64,000 nt of DNA, taken from NCBI RefSeq assembly GCF_009914765.1, contig NZ_WYDS01000019.1, forward strand, positions 37,146 through 101,145. The letters run 5' to 3'. Positions 35,136 to 44,751 of the stretch are shown here, in pieces (positions within the stretch are counted from its first letter, which is position 1; each line of letters begins with the position of its first letter). The DNA comes from Halodesulfovibrio sp. MK-HDV (GTDB lineage: Bacteria; Desulfobacterota; Desulfovibrionia; Desulfovibrionales; Desulfovibrionaceae). The translations under genes were made by a program, and so were the position numbers. The notes below the pieces were generated by a model. That model made no database searches. It had not been told where the DNA came from and saw nothing but the letters and a program-made list of their open reading frames with translations.

Positions 35136-38100
35136 TTACACAGGATGCTCAGTAGCGCTGGCATCAGGTGCATGTGCCTTTTTGGAAGACACAAGCTCTC
35201 CGGCGTCTTCGAATACAAGGTAGAAGCACGGCACGAGCACGAGAGTGATGAACGTTGCGAAGAGGATACCGAACCCGAGCGAAATTGCCATTGGGATAAG
35301 GAACCTAGCTTGCCGTGACGTTTCAAGAATCATTGGTGCCAGACCACCACATGTTGTGATGGTGGTGAGTAGAATTGGCCTGAAGCGTTTGATTGCACCG
35401 GCAACAACGGCTTCATGCGCTGTGTATCCTTCACGCCGGAGACGGTTGGTGAAATCAACGAGAACGAGCGAATCGTTTACTACTACGCCGGACAGGGCAA
35501 CAAGTCCGAACATACTCATGAGACTCAGAGAGTAGCCCATAACTACGTGTCCGATAACGGCACCGACCATGCCGAACGGGATACAGAGCAGCACGATAAG
35601 CGGCTGCGCGTAACTCTTAAACGGAATGGCGAGAAGTGCATAAATGGCAAGAAGCGTGAGCATCAGGCCGGTTATAAGACTGGTTACGCTGTCGCGCATG
35701 TCTGCCTGCTTCCCTTCGAGGGAATAGCTGAGACCGGAATATTTTTGTAACAGATCTGGTAGAATATCAGCGGTAATTGATGATGTCACCTGCTCTGAGA
35801 GCTTGCGAGGAGTTACGTTGCCAGTAACGCTTCGAATTCGTCTGCCGTCTTCGCGTTTGATGGAAGTATCAGCGAACGCTCTGGTAATGAGTGCCGCGTC
35901 ACGCAGCAGCATTTCGCCACCGTTTGGCAGTGTGAGTACCAGATCGTCGAATGTGGCGACGGATGCGCGTTCTGCTTCTGGCAGGCGCACTCGAACTGTG
36001 ACTTCATCTTGGCCGACCTGTTGTTTGATAGCTTCGGCACCGTAGAAGGCGTTACGAAGTTGATCTGCAACTTCGCGGGAACTTAGTCCGGCGGCTTCAC
36101 CAGCTGAGAGCAGCTTGATATCAAACTGTCGTTTGCCGCGAGCAGTGCCGTCATCAATATCGCTGACACCATTAATGAGCGCCATCGATGCTGCCAGTTC
36201 CATAGAAGCTTGTTCAAGAACGGCATTGTCACGGTGTGAAAGCTGGATTGTTACGCCTTTACCGGAACCCGGGCCTCCTCTGTCCGCCACAAAATCTACT
36301 GTCTCTGCACCTGCAACAGAGCCAACGGCCTTACGCCATAGTTCGGTTACTGTTGAAGTTGAGACTGGGCGTACGTCTGGGCCTGTTAGGTAGATACGGG
36401 TCGTAAGTTCATTGTTATTTACGATAGTAAACACGCCGGTGCTGAGTAACTCTCCACCGTTGTCAGCAATGACGCTGTTGGCGGACTTGAATAGCTGGTC
36501 CTCAACTTCTCGAATGCGTTCCACGGGCGTTCCGTATGGCATTGTGATTGCGCCATATGCATAGTCGGACTCAACTGTCGGGAAGAGCACCATGCCTAGG
36601 CGACCGGATAAGGCAAATCCTACGGTAATGAAAAGAACTGCCAATGAGGTGCCGAGAACAGCATAGCGGTATGTAATAAGTTTGCTGATGAATCTGCCGT
36701 ATTGCTCGGCGATAAAACGTTCAAAACGAGTACTGAAACGTTGCTGGAATCGTATGAGCCAGCCAAGCCCAGGAATAGTAGAGCGTTTACCACTGTGCGC
36801 AAGGTGAGCTGGCAAGATAAATAGACTTTCGATGAGCGAAATGAAAAATACGATTCCGACAACAACGGGAATGTATTTGAATATTTTCCCCATAGTTCCC
36901 GGTACAAAGTACAATGGGAGGAACGTAATGATGTTCGTGATAACACTGAATGTCACCGGCACCATAACTTCTTTTGCACCGTCGATGGCTGCCTGAACGT
37001 TACTTTTGCCGAGATTTCGGTGGTAGAAGACGTTTTCACCCACGACGATTGCATCATCCACAACAATACCAAGCGTGATGATGAATGCAAACATGGTGAT
37101 CATGTTAATACTAAAATCGGTGAACGGCAGGAACACAAACGCACCAAGGAACGAGATAGGGATACCTAGACTTACCCAGAAGGCAAGACGAATATCTAGA
37201 AAGAGTGCCAAGAATATGAATACAAGCGCAAGACCGATATACGCGTTACTGAGAAGTAAGTCTGCGCGGTCCTTGAAGATGATGTAACTGTTGCGATAGG
37301 AGCCGATTTTCATACTTGGAGGCAAGTCTGCTCGAAACTCTTCGACCACATCCAGCGCCGCAGTCGCAACACTCATAGGGGTCTGGGAGCCGATTCGGTA
37401 TACATCTACAGAAGCTGCGCGGTTGCCTTCAAAGCTACTCCAGTTATCGGTATCTTCAAATCCGTCCCATATTTTTGCAATGTCCCCAAGATAAATGGAT
37501 GCACCTGAACTATCTGTAAGGACAGGGATACGTTTGAAGTCTTTCGCAACAAGCTTACGGTCTGACACACGTACAAGAATTTCACCCTGTGCTGTCTTGA
37601 TACTACCACCGCCGAGTTCTACAGAAGCTTGTTTAATCTTGCTGGCAACGTCGGAGAGTGTGAGGTTGTATTTGCGAAGAGTATTGCGAGAAATTTCAAT
37701 ATGCGTTTCAAGATCACGAATTCCTATTACATCTGCCTGTGTGATCTCTGGATTTCGCAGCAGCGCATCTTCTAGCTGGTTTGCATAATCGCGCAATACC
37801 AGTTCGGAAACATCCCCGCTGATAACAAGGGTAAGTACACTGCGTTTGCGGGAATCAATGGTGATGCGTGGGTCTTCTGCTTCATCAGGGAACGTGGTGA
37901 TTCTGTCCACTTCTGTTTTAATGTCCTGCCATACGCGGTCAACGTCAGCACCGTCGAGTAGCTCTGCCTGAATAGTGGCGCTGTCCTCGTTGGCGACAGA
38001 GGTTATGTCTTCAATACCCTCAATGCCTTCAATTGATTCTTCGACGGCTTGAACAATAGAACGCTCAATTTCTTCCGGACTGGCACCGGGGTACGAAACG

Positions 38101-38306
38101 GTTACGGACACAGTATCCATTTCAATCTCTGGAAAAACTTCCTGAGTGGTGCTTGCTCCGAGAACGAGACCACCAATGAGGAGTACGAGCATGAGTAAGT
38201 TGGCAGCAACAGAGTTACCTGCCATCCATGCTATGGCTCCGCGTGGTTTTTCCGGTTCGGGAGCTTTAGGTTTTCGGTGCTGCGAAGCAAGAGGTGATTT
38301 CTGCAT
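35136..38306 (-). CDS. RND-family efflux transporter, inner-membrane pump
   Basis: A 1056-residue AcrB/MexB-type RND transporter with two sets of six membrane helices and two large periplasmic loops. The fourth helix carries the proton-relay aspartates in LGIVVDDAIVVGEN; motifs FVFLPFTDFSINMITM and SLMSMFGLVALSGVVVNDSLV mark the two halves. It would drive proton-coupled export of drugs or other hydrophobic compounds through the adaptor and outer-membrane channel encoded just upstream. Subgroup is closer to the broad multidrug/solvent pumps than to CusA, which has Met clusters not seen here. Substrate unknown. Confidence 0.92.
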   Translation of the reverse strand: MQKSPLASQHRKPKAPEPEKPRGAIAWMAGNSVAANLLMLVLLIGGLVLGASTTQEVFPEIEMDTVSVTVSYPGASPEEIERSIVQAVEESIEGIEGIEDITSVANEDSATIQAELLDGADVDRVWQDIKTEVDRITTFPDEAEDPRITIDSRKRSVLTLVISGDVSELVLRDYANQLEDALLRNPEITQADVIGIRDLETHIEISRNTLRKYNLTLSDVASKIKQASVELGGGSIKTAQGEILVRVSDRKLVAKDFKRIPVLTDSSGASIYLGDIAKIWDGFEDTDNWSSFEGNRAASVDVYRIGSQTPMSVATAALDVVEEFRADLPPSMKIGSYRNSYIIFKDRADLLLSNAYIGLALVFIFLALFLDIRLAFWVSLGIPISFLGAFVFLPFTDFSINMITMFAFIITLGIVVDDAIVVGENVFYHRNLGKSNVQAAIDGAKEVMVPVTFSVITNIITFLPLYFVPGTMGKIFKYIPVVVGIVFFISLIESLFILPAHLAHSGKRSTIPGLGWLIRFQQRFSTRFERFIAEQYGRFISKLITYRYAVLGTSLAVLFITVGFALSGRLGMVLFPTVESDYAYGAITMPYGTPVERIREVEDQLFKSANSVIADNGGELLSTGVFTIVNNNELTTRIYLTGPDVRPVSTSTVTELWRKAVGSVAGAETVDFVADRGGPGSGKGVTIQLSHRDNAVLEQASMELAASMALINGVSDIDDGTARGKRQFDIKLLSAGEAAGLSSREVADQLRNAFYGAEAIKQQVGQDEVTVRVRLPEAERASVATFDDLVLTLPNGGEMLLRDAALITRAFADTSIKREDGRRIRSVTGNVTPRKLSEQVTSSITADILPDLLQKYSGLSYSLEGKQADMRDSVTSLITGLMLTLLAIYALLAIPFKSYAQPLIVLLCIPFGMVGAVIGHVVMGYSLSLMSMFGLVALSGVVVNDSLVLVDFTNRLRREGYTAHEAVVAGAIKRFRPILLTTITTCGGLAPMILETSRQARFLIPMAISLGFGILFATFITLVLVPCFYLVFEDAGELVSSKKAHAPDASATEHPV

Positions 38307-38311
38307 ACTCT

Positions 38312-39583
38312 CTACTCCGCCGTAGCGACGTTGTTGTCTTTGCGGACACCATTGTCGGAGTTATTGTGTGGCTTTTTTCTGCGTTCTTCTTTTGGCTGCT
38401 CTGCAACTGTCGGAGCACTGCCGGAGTCAAGGGCGAGAGACATACCTGTGTATGCATCGCTTAGATCTGAAGCAATAACTGCATCGGATTCAGAAATTCC
38501 GTTGAGGGCGTAAACAGCGTCTTGGGATTTCCAGACAATAGCAATTTTACGGATAACAAGTTCGCCGTCTTTGTACACCCAGATTTCGTTATCGTTATGC
38601 ACAAGGTTTTGAGGGATTTTGTAGGCGGATTGAATGGTATTACCTTCAATTGTAACGTCTACATAATCGCCGAGCATGAGGGGCATGGTGAACTCTTGAG
38701 ATTCAAGACCGCGAGGGTCTTTAACTGCTACTACTACACGGGCAAGGCGGGTGGATTCTGTCAGTGTACCCGTAAGACGCAGTACTTCACCGTCCCATCT
38801 TGAAATACCGCCTTGGCGGACAACCGTTGCGGTAACTCCGTTACGGGATAATCCAAGATGTTCAAGACGGTCCACTGGTACAGCCGTCTCTACCCAATAT
38901 TCGTCAATGGCTACAAGTGTGGCAACTGTGGTGGATGTAGTGACACGGGAGCCAAGGTTTGCACCTGTTTCCTGTATCATGACATCGAATGGTGCGCGCA
39001 GAACACAGCGGGTGAGATTAAGTTCAGCAAGCTGAATATCGGCTTTTGCACTTTCAAGTTCAGCCTTTGCTTTCATCAACTGAGGTTCGCGCAATGCAAG
39101 GGCTGTGCTGTATTTTTCGGAACTTTTGCTCTCGTCCAAAAGGCGTATGCCTTCTCTTGCAACGCGCTGTTGACCTTGTTCCAACATCAATTCTGCTTTG
39201 GCAGTAGCGAGTGAACTTTTGCTTTTACGCAGTGCTATGTCGTAATCTCTCGTGTCGATGCGGAGAATGACGTCACCTTTTTTGATGATACCGCCAGCAG
39301 CAAATTGTGGGGCAGTCCACGCAACAGTGCCTGAAACCTCAGGCTTTAGTTCAACTTTGCGCGCTGGGATAACAGTGCCGGTTCCTTTGATCTGCATCGG
39401 TACGCTGCCTTTTTTAAGGCGGATAACTTTTACAGTGGTAACTTTTTTAACTGGTGCTTTTCTAGCAACCTTGGGTTTTGAACCCATGAAAAATGAATAT
39501 CCACCAAGGCCTAACGCAATCATAAGTGTGAAAACTACGGCGTTGATAAGTACTTTTTTTCGGGATGTAGGATTGTTCTGCAT
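38312..39583 (-). CDS. RND efflux periplasmic adaptor (membrane fusion protein)
   Basis: A 423-residue HlyD/AcrA-type adaptor. An N-terminal membrane anchor (VLINAVVFTLMIALGLGGYSFF) is followed by a barrel-sandwich half (VSGTVAWTAPQFAAGGIIKKGDVILRID), a coiled-coil hairpin at about residues 115-190, and the second half (LRAPFDVMIQETGANLGSRV). It connects the RND pump to the outer-membrane channel. Spacing to its neighbours is 5 bp on each side, so the three genes form one operon. The C-terminal 30 residues are Lys/Asn-rich and low in complexity. Confidence 0.92.
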   Translation of the reverse strand: MQNNPTSRKKVLINAVVFTLMIALGLGGYSFFMGSKPKVARKAPVKKVTTVKVIRLKKGSVPMQIKGTGTVIPARKVELKPEVSGTVAWTAPQFAAGGIIKKGDVILRIDTRDYDIALRKSKSSLATAKAELMLEQGQQRVAREGIRLLDESKSSEKYSTALALREPQLMKAKAELESAKADIQLAELNLTRCVLRAPFDVMIQETGANLGSRVTTSTTVATLVAIDEYWVETAVPVDRLEHLGLSRNGVTATVVRQGGISRWDGEVLRLTGTLTESTRLARVVVAVKDPRGLESQEFTMPLMLGDYVDVTIEGNTIQSAYKIPQNLVHNDNEIWVYKDGELVIRKIAIVWKSQDAVYALNGISESDAVIASDLSDAYTGMSLALDSGSAPTVAEQPKEERRKKPHNNSDNGVRKDNNVATAE

Positions 39584-39588
39584 ACCGC

Positions 39589-41028
39589 TTATATCCCCTC
39601 ATTTTGATCGTCAGGTGAAGGTTCGTGCACTTTTGCAAGACTGTATGTCCAGCCTCCCCCGAGAGCACGATATAATGAAATTCGGAGCTTAATCAGCTCT
39701 GCTTGCTGTTGAATCATTTGTCGTTCCAGACTCTGTACATTTAAGACTTCCTGCAGCAAAGGCAAGTAACCGCTTTGTCCCTGAAGGTATCGTAACTGTG
39801 CATCCTCAAGGGTTTTTGCCGTGGCGTCACGCTGTGCACCAATGAGTCGTAAATACTCTTGTTGCTGTTCTTCATTGACCAGCGCATCTTCAACTTCCTG
39901 AACTGCTTTTGAGACAGTTTCACTATACAATGCTGCGCGTTCTTCAACAACTGCGCGGGTTCGATCAACTTCCGAAGCACGCAGACCACCGTCTAGAAGT
40001 GGCTGCATAATGTTACCGGCAAGTGATGCTGCCCAGTTGTTAAAAAATACGGCGGCAACGGAGCTGTTGAAAGCTGCGTCTGCGTTAAGTGTAAACTGCG
40101 GCAACCTGTTTGCTCTTGCTTCAGCAACACTCCATTCTGCGGAGAACAACTGTAATCCTGAAGAACGAATATCCGGTCTGTTTACAAGCAAGTCTGATGG
40201 TAACCCTGTTGGGGGCAGCGAAATAAGTTCCGGCAACTCTTTCTGGATAACGGTAGGGCGCTCCAGCGGAGTGCTTCCGATTAATACGGAAAGTGCGTTA
40301 AGAAGCACTTGCTCTTTTGCTATCAATAAAGGGAGTTCTGATTGGCTTGATGCTAAAATCTGGCGCTGCTGTAACACATCTACAGATTCTGCAATGCCGT
40401 TTGTAAAACGGAATTCCTGAAATACGAGTTGCTTTCTGTTGTTTGCAACCTGTTCATTTAGAATGGCAATTTCTTCGCGAACCCTGAGCAAATCAACCCA
40501 GTTTTCGGCGACAGATGCGGCAACAGTAACAGCGGCTGCATCTAAATCTGCCTGTGTTGCATAAAATTGTTGTTCGCTTGCGCTACGCTGGGCTTCAATG
40601 CGTCCCCATAAATCAAGTTCGTAAGCAGCGGCTGCGCCAAGGTTATACTGCTGTACGTCGTCGTAACTGCTACGTTTGCCGGTGTTGGTTTTAGTGCCGA
40701 CTCGTCCAGCCTTGGCTCCGCCTGTAAGATCCAGAGTAGGGTACTGGTCAGCACCGGCGCGTTCCAAGTTTGCAGCAGCTTGCTTTAATCGGGCGTAAGC
40801 AACGTTGATAGAGAAGTTATCGGAGAGCGCCTGGTCTATAAGGGCATTCAACTCCGCACTTTCAAAACTTTTCCACCATAGTCTATCTGACTCCTGTCCT
40901 TCCACTTGAATTGAGTACGGCTCATCAAGCGACACACCGGGTTGTATGGACTGTGTTGGTGCAAAAGGTGCACATGCGGAGCATAGAAGAATGCTCAGGA
41001 GTAGCGCGGGAAATATATACTTCGACAT
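39589..41028 (-). CDS. TolC/NodT-family outer-membrane efflux lipoprotein
   Basis: A 479-residue outer-membrane factor with a lipoprotein signal (lipobox CSAC near residue 19). It contains the two OEP domains typical of NodT-type channels, with AAYELDLWGRIEAQRSASEQ and the repeat-type tail RYLQGQSGYLPLLQEVLNVQ. It forms the exit duct for the adaptor and RND pump encoded next. It is the first gene of the efflux operon; a palindromic operator-like site lies about 150 bp upstream. Confidence 0.92.
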   Translation of the reverse strand: MSKYIFPALLLSILLCSACAPFAPTQSIQPGVSLDEPYSIQVEGQESDRLWWKSFESAELNALIDQALSDNFSINVAYARLKQAAANLERAGADQYPTLDLTGGAKAGRVGTKTNTGKRSSYDDVQQYNLGAAAAYELDLWGRIEAQRSASEQQFYATQADLDAAAVTVAASVAENWVDLLRVREEIAILNEQVANNRKQLVFQEFRFTNGIAESVDVLQQRQILASSQSELPLLIAKEQVLLNALSVLIGSTPLERPTVIQKELPELISLPPTGLPSDLLVNRPDIRSSGLQLFSAEWSVAEARANRLPQFTLNADAAFNSSVAAVFFNNWAASLAGNIMQPLLDGGLRASEVDRTRAVVEERAALYSETVSKAVQEVEDALVNEEQQQEYLRLIGAQRDATAKTLEDAQLRYLQGQSGYLPLLQEVLNVQSLERQMIQQQAELIKLRISLYRALGGGWTYSLAKVHEPSPDDQNEGI

Positions 41029-41372
41029 ACAATCCTTCTTGAGTGCAATATGAATAATTAGTTAGGTTGAAGTGTCAGTTGTTGACGAGTCAAGTAATGG
41101 CAGTTTCTTTGTTGTTATGTCAACAGTGCTGGCAAGAATTTATAAAACCTTATACTCAAGTTAGGATTTTTTAAAGCCGGAAACTGTATTGATTTTATAC
41201 AGTTTAGCGATATTAACTATGCTAAAATACATGCTATAGTAATCTTTAGTAATTCTTACGTTAGCATCAGGTTCCAATAAATCTGTAGGCCGTCATCCGT
41301 TGACGAGGTGTGCCTAGCTCATTATATTGCGAAGTTGCATATCACTTATTGCATTTATCATTTGGAGTATCT
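41029..41372. promoter_or_regulatory. divergent control region between efflux operon and GT9 gene, with palindrome
   Basis: About 340 bp. The clearest element is a perfect 9-bp dyad AAACTGTAT-N7-ATACAGTTT at 41181-41205, the size of a TetR- or MarR-type operator, about 155 bp upstream of the efflux operon. A TetR gene lies 2 kb away at 42974, so a link is possible but unproven. Confidence 0.5.
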
Positions 41373-42428
41373 GTGACTGACAGCACCCTTGCCCTTGATT
41401 CCGCGAAAATAAAAAAAATTCTTGTTTGCCAACTTAGGCAAATTGGCGACGTTATGCTCTCCACACCGGTGGCGGAGTTACTCGCACAGAAATTTCCTGA
41501 TGCAGAGATTCATTATTTTACAGAAAAAAAATGTGTCCCTGTTCTCCAGAACAACCCGTATATTACAAAAATATGGGCGTTGGATAAAAAAGAACTATCC
41601 AACATCATGAAAGAATTTGCTTTTTACAAGAAAGTTGCGCGGCAGGGTTTTGATTTAATGGTGGGATTACAACATCTCCCACGAATCCGCTGGATTTCTT
41701 ATCTCACTGATGCGCCTGTTAAGCTGAGCTATCGTTCTTCATGGATTAACGACATCGGCTATACCCACCTCATTGATGCTAAGGACGGGTATGCTTCTGA
41801 ATCCAAGGTCGCAATTCTTGCACCGCTCGGCATTGAGTGGAATTGTACAACGCCGAAGTTGTTCCTTACAGAGGAAGAGCGGGATGCGATGTCTGCACGA
41901 ATGAAAGAATGGGGTGTAACTGACGAGAATCGGCTTATTACTATAGATGCTACACATCACGACCTTGGCAGAAAATATCCTGCCGAAAATTATGCAAAAG
42001 TCATCAGCCTTTTAGCTGAGAAGAATAAAGATCTGCGTTTTGTTTTATTGGCGGGACCGGGGGAAGAAGGGATTTTTGATGAAATTCTTGATAGTTGCGA
42101 TGCACCGGAAGCAGTAATTGTTCCTTCGCCAAGCTTGCAGTTGCGTGAAGTTGCCGCTTGTCAGGAACGGAGTGTTCTGCACTTTGGTAATTGTTCGGCT
42201 CCGCGTCATATGGCTGTTGCGATGGGTACGCCTACTTTGGTTACTCTTGGTTCAAGCAGCGATGCATGGTGTTTCCCTTCTGATGAACACACAACGGTGA
42301 ACTCTGATATAGACTGCGTCCCATGTAATAACACGACGTGCTCTATTGGCTATAAGTGCCTTACAGAGCTTGATCCAGAGTATGTTGCTGATAAAATTTT
42401 AGAGCATATAGACAGCGTAACCCGTTAG
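41373..42428 (+). CDS. glycosyltransferase family 9 (heptosyltransferase-like)
   Basis: A 351-residue GT9 protein, the family of LPS heptosyltransferases that use ADP-heptose. The N-terminal block ILVCQLRQIGDVMLSTPVAELL and the C-terminal donor-binding block FGNCSAPRHMAVAMGTPTLVTLGSS are typical, ending with the Cys-containing VPCNNTTCSIGYKCL found in this family. The GTG at 41373 is taken as start because GGAG precedes it by 6 nt; residues encoded upstream of it do not fit the family. It probably adds a sugar to the LPS core. Confidence 0.87.
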   Translation: MTDSTLALDSAKIKKILVCQLRQIGDVMLSTPVAELLAQKFPDAEIHYFTEKKCVPVLQNNPYITKIWALDKKELSNIMKEFAFYKKVARQGFDLMVGLQHLPRIRWISYLTDAPVKLSYRSSWINDIGYTHLIDAKDGYASESKVAILAPLGIEWNCTTPKLFLTEEERDAMSARMKEWGVTDENRLITIDATHHDLGRKYPAENYAKVISLLAEKNKDLRFVLLAGPGEEGIFDEILDSCDAPEAVIVPSPSLQLREVAACQERSVLHFGNCSAPRHMAVAMGTPTLVTLGSSSDAWCFPSDEHTTVNSDIDCVPCNNTTCSIGYKCLTELDPEYVADKILEHIDSVTR

Positions 42429-42531
42429 CTTCATTAATATACTATCACAACAAGTATCTATGCTTACATACTAGCCTGAGATGTATATGCGGCGAGAATC
42501 GCTGCATTAATTTATATATGGAGAGGCCGGT

Positions 42532-42915
42532 ATGAAAAGATTGTTGATAGTGTGTGTGGCTATGTTGACGGTGGCGTTATGTTCTTCTGCTTTTGCGCAA
42601 GGTGCTTTCTATAAAGAAACAAGTTCAGAACAGCGCATGGATCATTTAACAAACATGCTTGATTTGACTGTTGATCAGCAGGTTAAGATAAAAGATATTA
42701 TCAAGCGTAGGGATGCAGAAATGGAGCCGCTCTTTAAGTCGCTTGCTGAAGCAAATGACAAAGAAGAGCAGCGGGAAATTAAGATAGATATTTTAGAGCA
42801 GCATCAGCGGTATAGAAAAGAATTGAATGATGTTCTTACTGATGCGCAGGAAAAGAAATATCAGGAATTTCTCCAAAAACGCATGCAAGAACGGAAGATG
42901 CAGAAAAAAAGTTAA
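42532..42915 (+). CDS. periplasmic Spy/CpxP-like small helical protein
   Basis: A 127-residue protein with a cleavable signal peptide (MLTVALCSSAFA, cut near residue 22). The mature part is all helical and highly charged, with LDLTVDQQVKIKDIIKRRD near residue 40 like the LTxxQ motif of the Spy/CpxP group of periplasmic chaperones, and a strongly basic C-terminus. A chaperone or metal-sensing role is possible but not shown. GGAG precedes the start and a terminator follows directly. Confidence 0.68.
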   Translation: MKRLLIVCVAMLTVALCSSAFAQGAFYKETSSEQRMDHLTNMLDLTVDQQVKIKDIIKRRDAEMEPLFKSLAEANDKEEQREIKIDILEQHQRYRKELNDVLTDAQEKKYQEFLQKRMQERKMQKKS

Positions 42916-42916
42916 T

Positions 42917-42957
42917 CACAAAAAAAAGGAGAGCCTAGCAGCTCTCCTTTTTTTATG
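42917..42957. terminator. terminator between the Spy-like gene and tetR
   Basis: Stem AAAGGAGAGC/GCTCTCCTTT with flanking A-run and T-run; serves the two convergent genes. Confidence 0.9.
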
Positions 42958-42973
42958 CGTAAAAACGTACTGT

Positions 42974-43537
42974 CTAGAAGCCTTTAATAGAATTAAGGCA
43001 AAATGTTACAGCAGATTTAGTAATTTCATCACGTTCCGGCCAGAAAATGCGACGGCGGTTAAGCCCTGCAAGTAGCCATGTGATTATTTCAGCGGTATTG
43101 TCTACTTCAATATCTTCGCGCACTGTACCGTCTTTGATGCCTCGTTCAAGACAAGCAACGATGGTTTGTTTTAATGCGTCAGTCATATTTTCCATAGCAA
43201 TTTTTGCGCTTGGAATTGTGGCGTATGTGGTGAGGATAACTTTGTATCCTGTTTCGTTTTCATTAACAAAAACCACGACGTCCTGGATGAGTGTCTCTAA
43301 AAGGCAGTAGCCAGATTTCTGGCGGGCCTTTATCTCATCAAGCATACCTTTATACTCAGTAATGAGTTCTTCGATAATCTGATCAAAAATCTGCTGTTTT
43401 GACTTGTAGTGTCTGTAAATAGCAGCATCTGTCACATGCGAAAGCTGCGCAATAAGAGCAACGGTTGTTCCCTTAAAGCCTTTTTCTGCGAAGAGTTGGC
43501 GTGCATTGTAAAGAATTAGTTCTTTGGATGAACCCAT
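42974..43537 (-). CDS. TetR/AcrR family transcriptional regulator
   Basis: A 187-residue TetR-type repressor. The N-terminal HTH is clear (ILYNARQLFAEKGFKGTTV, then IAQLSHVTDAAIYRHYKSKQQIF), followed by an all-helical ligand domain. The ligand and target are unknown. A short dyad CTTATT/AATAAG at 43592-43609, 55 bp upstream of the start, may be its own operator. It lies between the Spy-like gene and buk, and 2 kb from the efflux operon, which is a possible target. Confidence 0.88.
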   Translation of the reverse strand: MGSSKELILYNARQLFAEKGFKGTTVALIAQLSHVTDAAIYRHYKSKQQIFDQIIEELITEYKGMLDEIKARQKSGYCLLETLIQDVVVFVNENETGYKVILTTYATIPSAKIAMENMTDALKQTIVACLERGIKDGTVREDIEVDNTAEIITWLLAGLNRRRIFWPERDEITKSAVTFCLNSIKGF

Positions 43538-43632
43538 GTCTGCCCCACGGTGTTAAATGATGGTCCTGTAATATACGGGAACCTAACCTTACTTATTAGT
43601 GGAAATAAGAAGGAAAATCAATGCGTTGTGAT

Positions 43633-44751
43633 TTACAGAAGATCCTGAGGAGTTCCTGTGTAATCACGGGCGCTTTCTTTGCCCCGAAGTACGCGTAAAA
43701 CGCCGCCTGCAAGTGCATGCATTTCTTCCACTGCAGGGAAGATAATGGCAGGTGCAAGCGGTGGTAAATTGTTTATGATTGTTTCAACAAGTTTCTTGCT
43801 GTTTGCCATACCACCGGTGAGTACAACTCCATCAATGGTAACAGGTGCACTTTCACCTTCATCAAGGTGCATAAGTGCAGGGAGAAGTCCCGAGAGCTCT
43901 TTCGCAATAGAGTACGCAAGAGCTTCAAAGACGAGCTGAGCCTTCGTATCGCCAGCGGCCATACGCTTTTCAACTTCGCGCAGATCATTGGTGCCCAGAT
44001 GAGCCCAAAGACCGCCCGTTTTGAGAATACGTGAACGTAGTTCTTCGTATGTAAAGGTTCCGTTTTTAACGAGATCAAGTACACCTAGTGCTGTCAGGCG
44101 GCCAGTTCGTTCAGGTGAGAACGGACCATCGCCTTCCAATGCATTGACTACGTCACAAATTTTACCGTTACGGTGTGCGGCTACAGATACCCCGCCACCC
44201 ATGTGACATACGAGATAACGGCTGTTTTCATATTCTATTCCCAGCTGCTCCGAGGCTTTTCGTGCTGCTGCCCTTTGTGACAGAGCATGAAAAACACTAC
44301 GGCGCGGAAGTTCCGGTAGACCACTGAGACGGGCACGGCTGTCCATTTCGTCTGTTACAACGGTATCGACAATAAATGCTCGTACTCCGTGTTCTTTTGC
44401 AAATTCGAGTGCTAGCGGTGCACCAAGATTGCATGCGTGCTCTCCGTATTGAGCAGATGCCAGATCGGAAAGCATGGCAGGGGTGACATTCCACGTGCCG
44501 CCCTGCATTGGAGCTAGAAGCCCTCCACGGCCTGCAACTCCATCTAATTTGATGGTGTCCATGCCATGTTCTTTGAGAACTGCTTGAATGGTACTGCGAC
44601 GTAGTTCCATTTCCTCAGTAGCAGTGCTAAAGGCGAGTGTTTCTTGCTTATCATGTTCTGCCGTATGCGAGAAAAGTTCTTTTTCTCCGTCAAAAACAGC
44701 AACTTTGGTAGACGTAGAACCCGGATTAATTACCAGAATATGCTCAGCCAT
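43633..44751 (-). CDS. buk: butyrate kinase family protein
   Basis: A 372-residue acetokinase-superfamily kinase of the butyrate kinase branch. Seen are the phosphate-binding start ILVINPGSTSTKVAVF, VTDEMDSRARLSGLP, CHMGGGVSVAAHRNG and VVLTGGMANSKKLV. It would form ATP from an acyl phosphate (butyryl, branched-chain or similar). Its ATG overlaps the stop of ptb by one base (TAATG), a sign of coupling. In sulfate reducers the pair may serve branched-chain or aromatic acid metabolism rather than butyrate itself; this is an inference. Confidence 0.9.
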   Translation of the reverse strand: MAEHILVINPGSTSTKVAVFDGEKELFSHTAEHDKQETLAFSTATEEMELRRSTIQAVLKEHGMDTIKLDGVAGRGGLLAPMQGGTWNVTPAMLSDLASAQYGEHACNLGAPLALEFAKEHGVRAFIVDTVVTDEMDSRARLSGLPELPRRSVFHALSQRAAARKASEQLGIEYENSRYLVCHMGGGVSVAAHRNGKICDVVNALEGDGPFSPERTGRLTALGVLDLVKNGTFTYEELRSRILKTGGLWAHLGTNDLREVEKRMAAGDTKAQLVFEALAYSIAKELSGLLPALMHLDEGESAPVTIDGVVLTGGMANSKKLVETIINNLPPLAPAIIFPAVEEMHALAGGVLRVLRGKESARDYTGTPQDLL

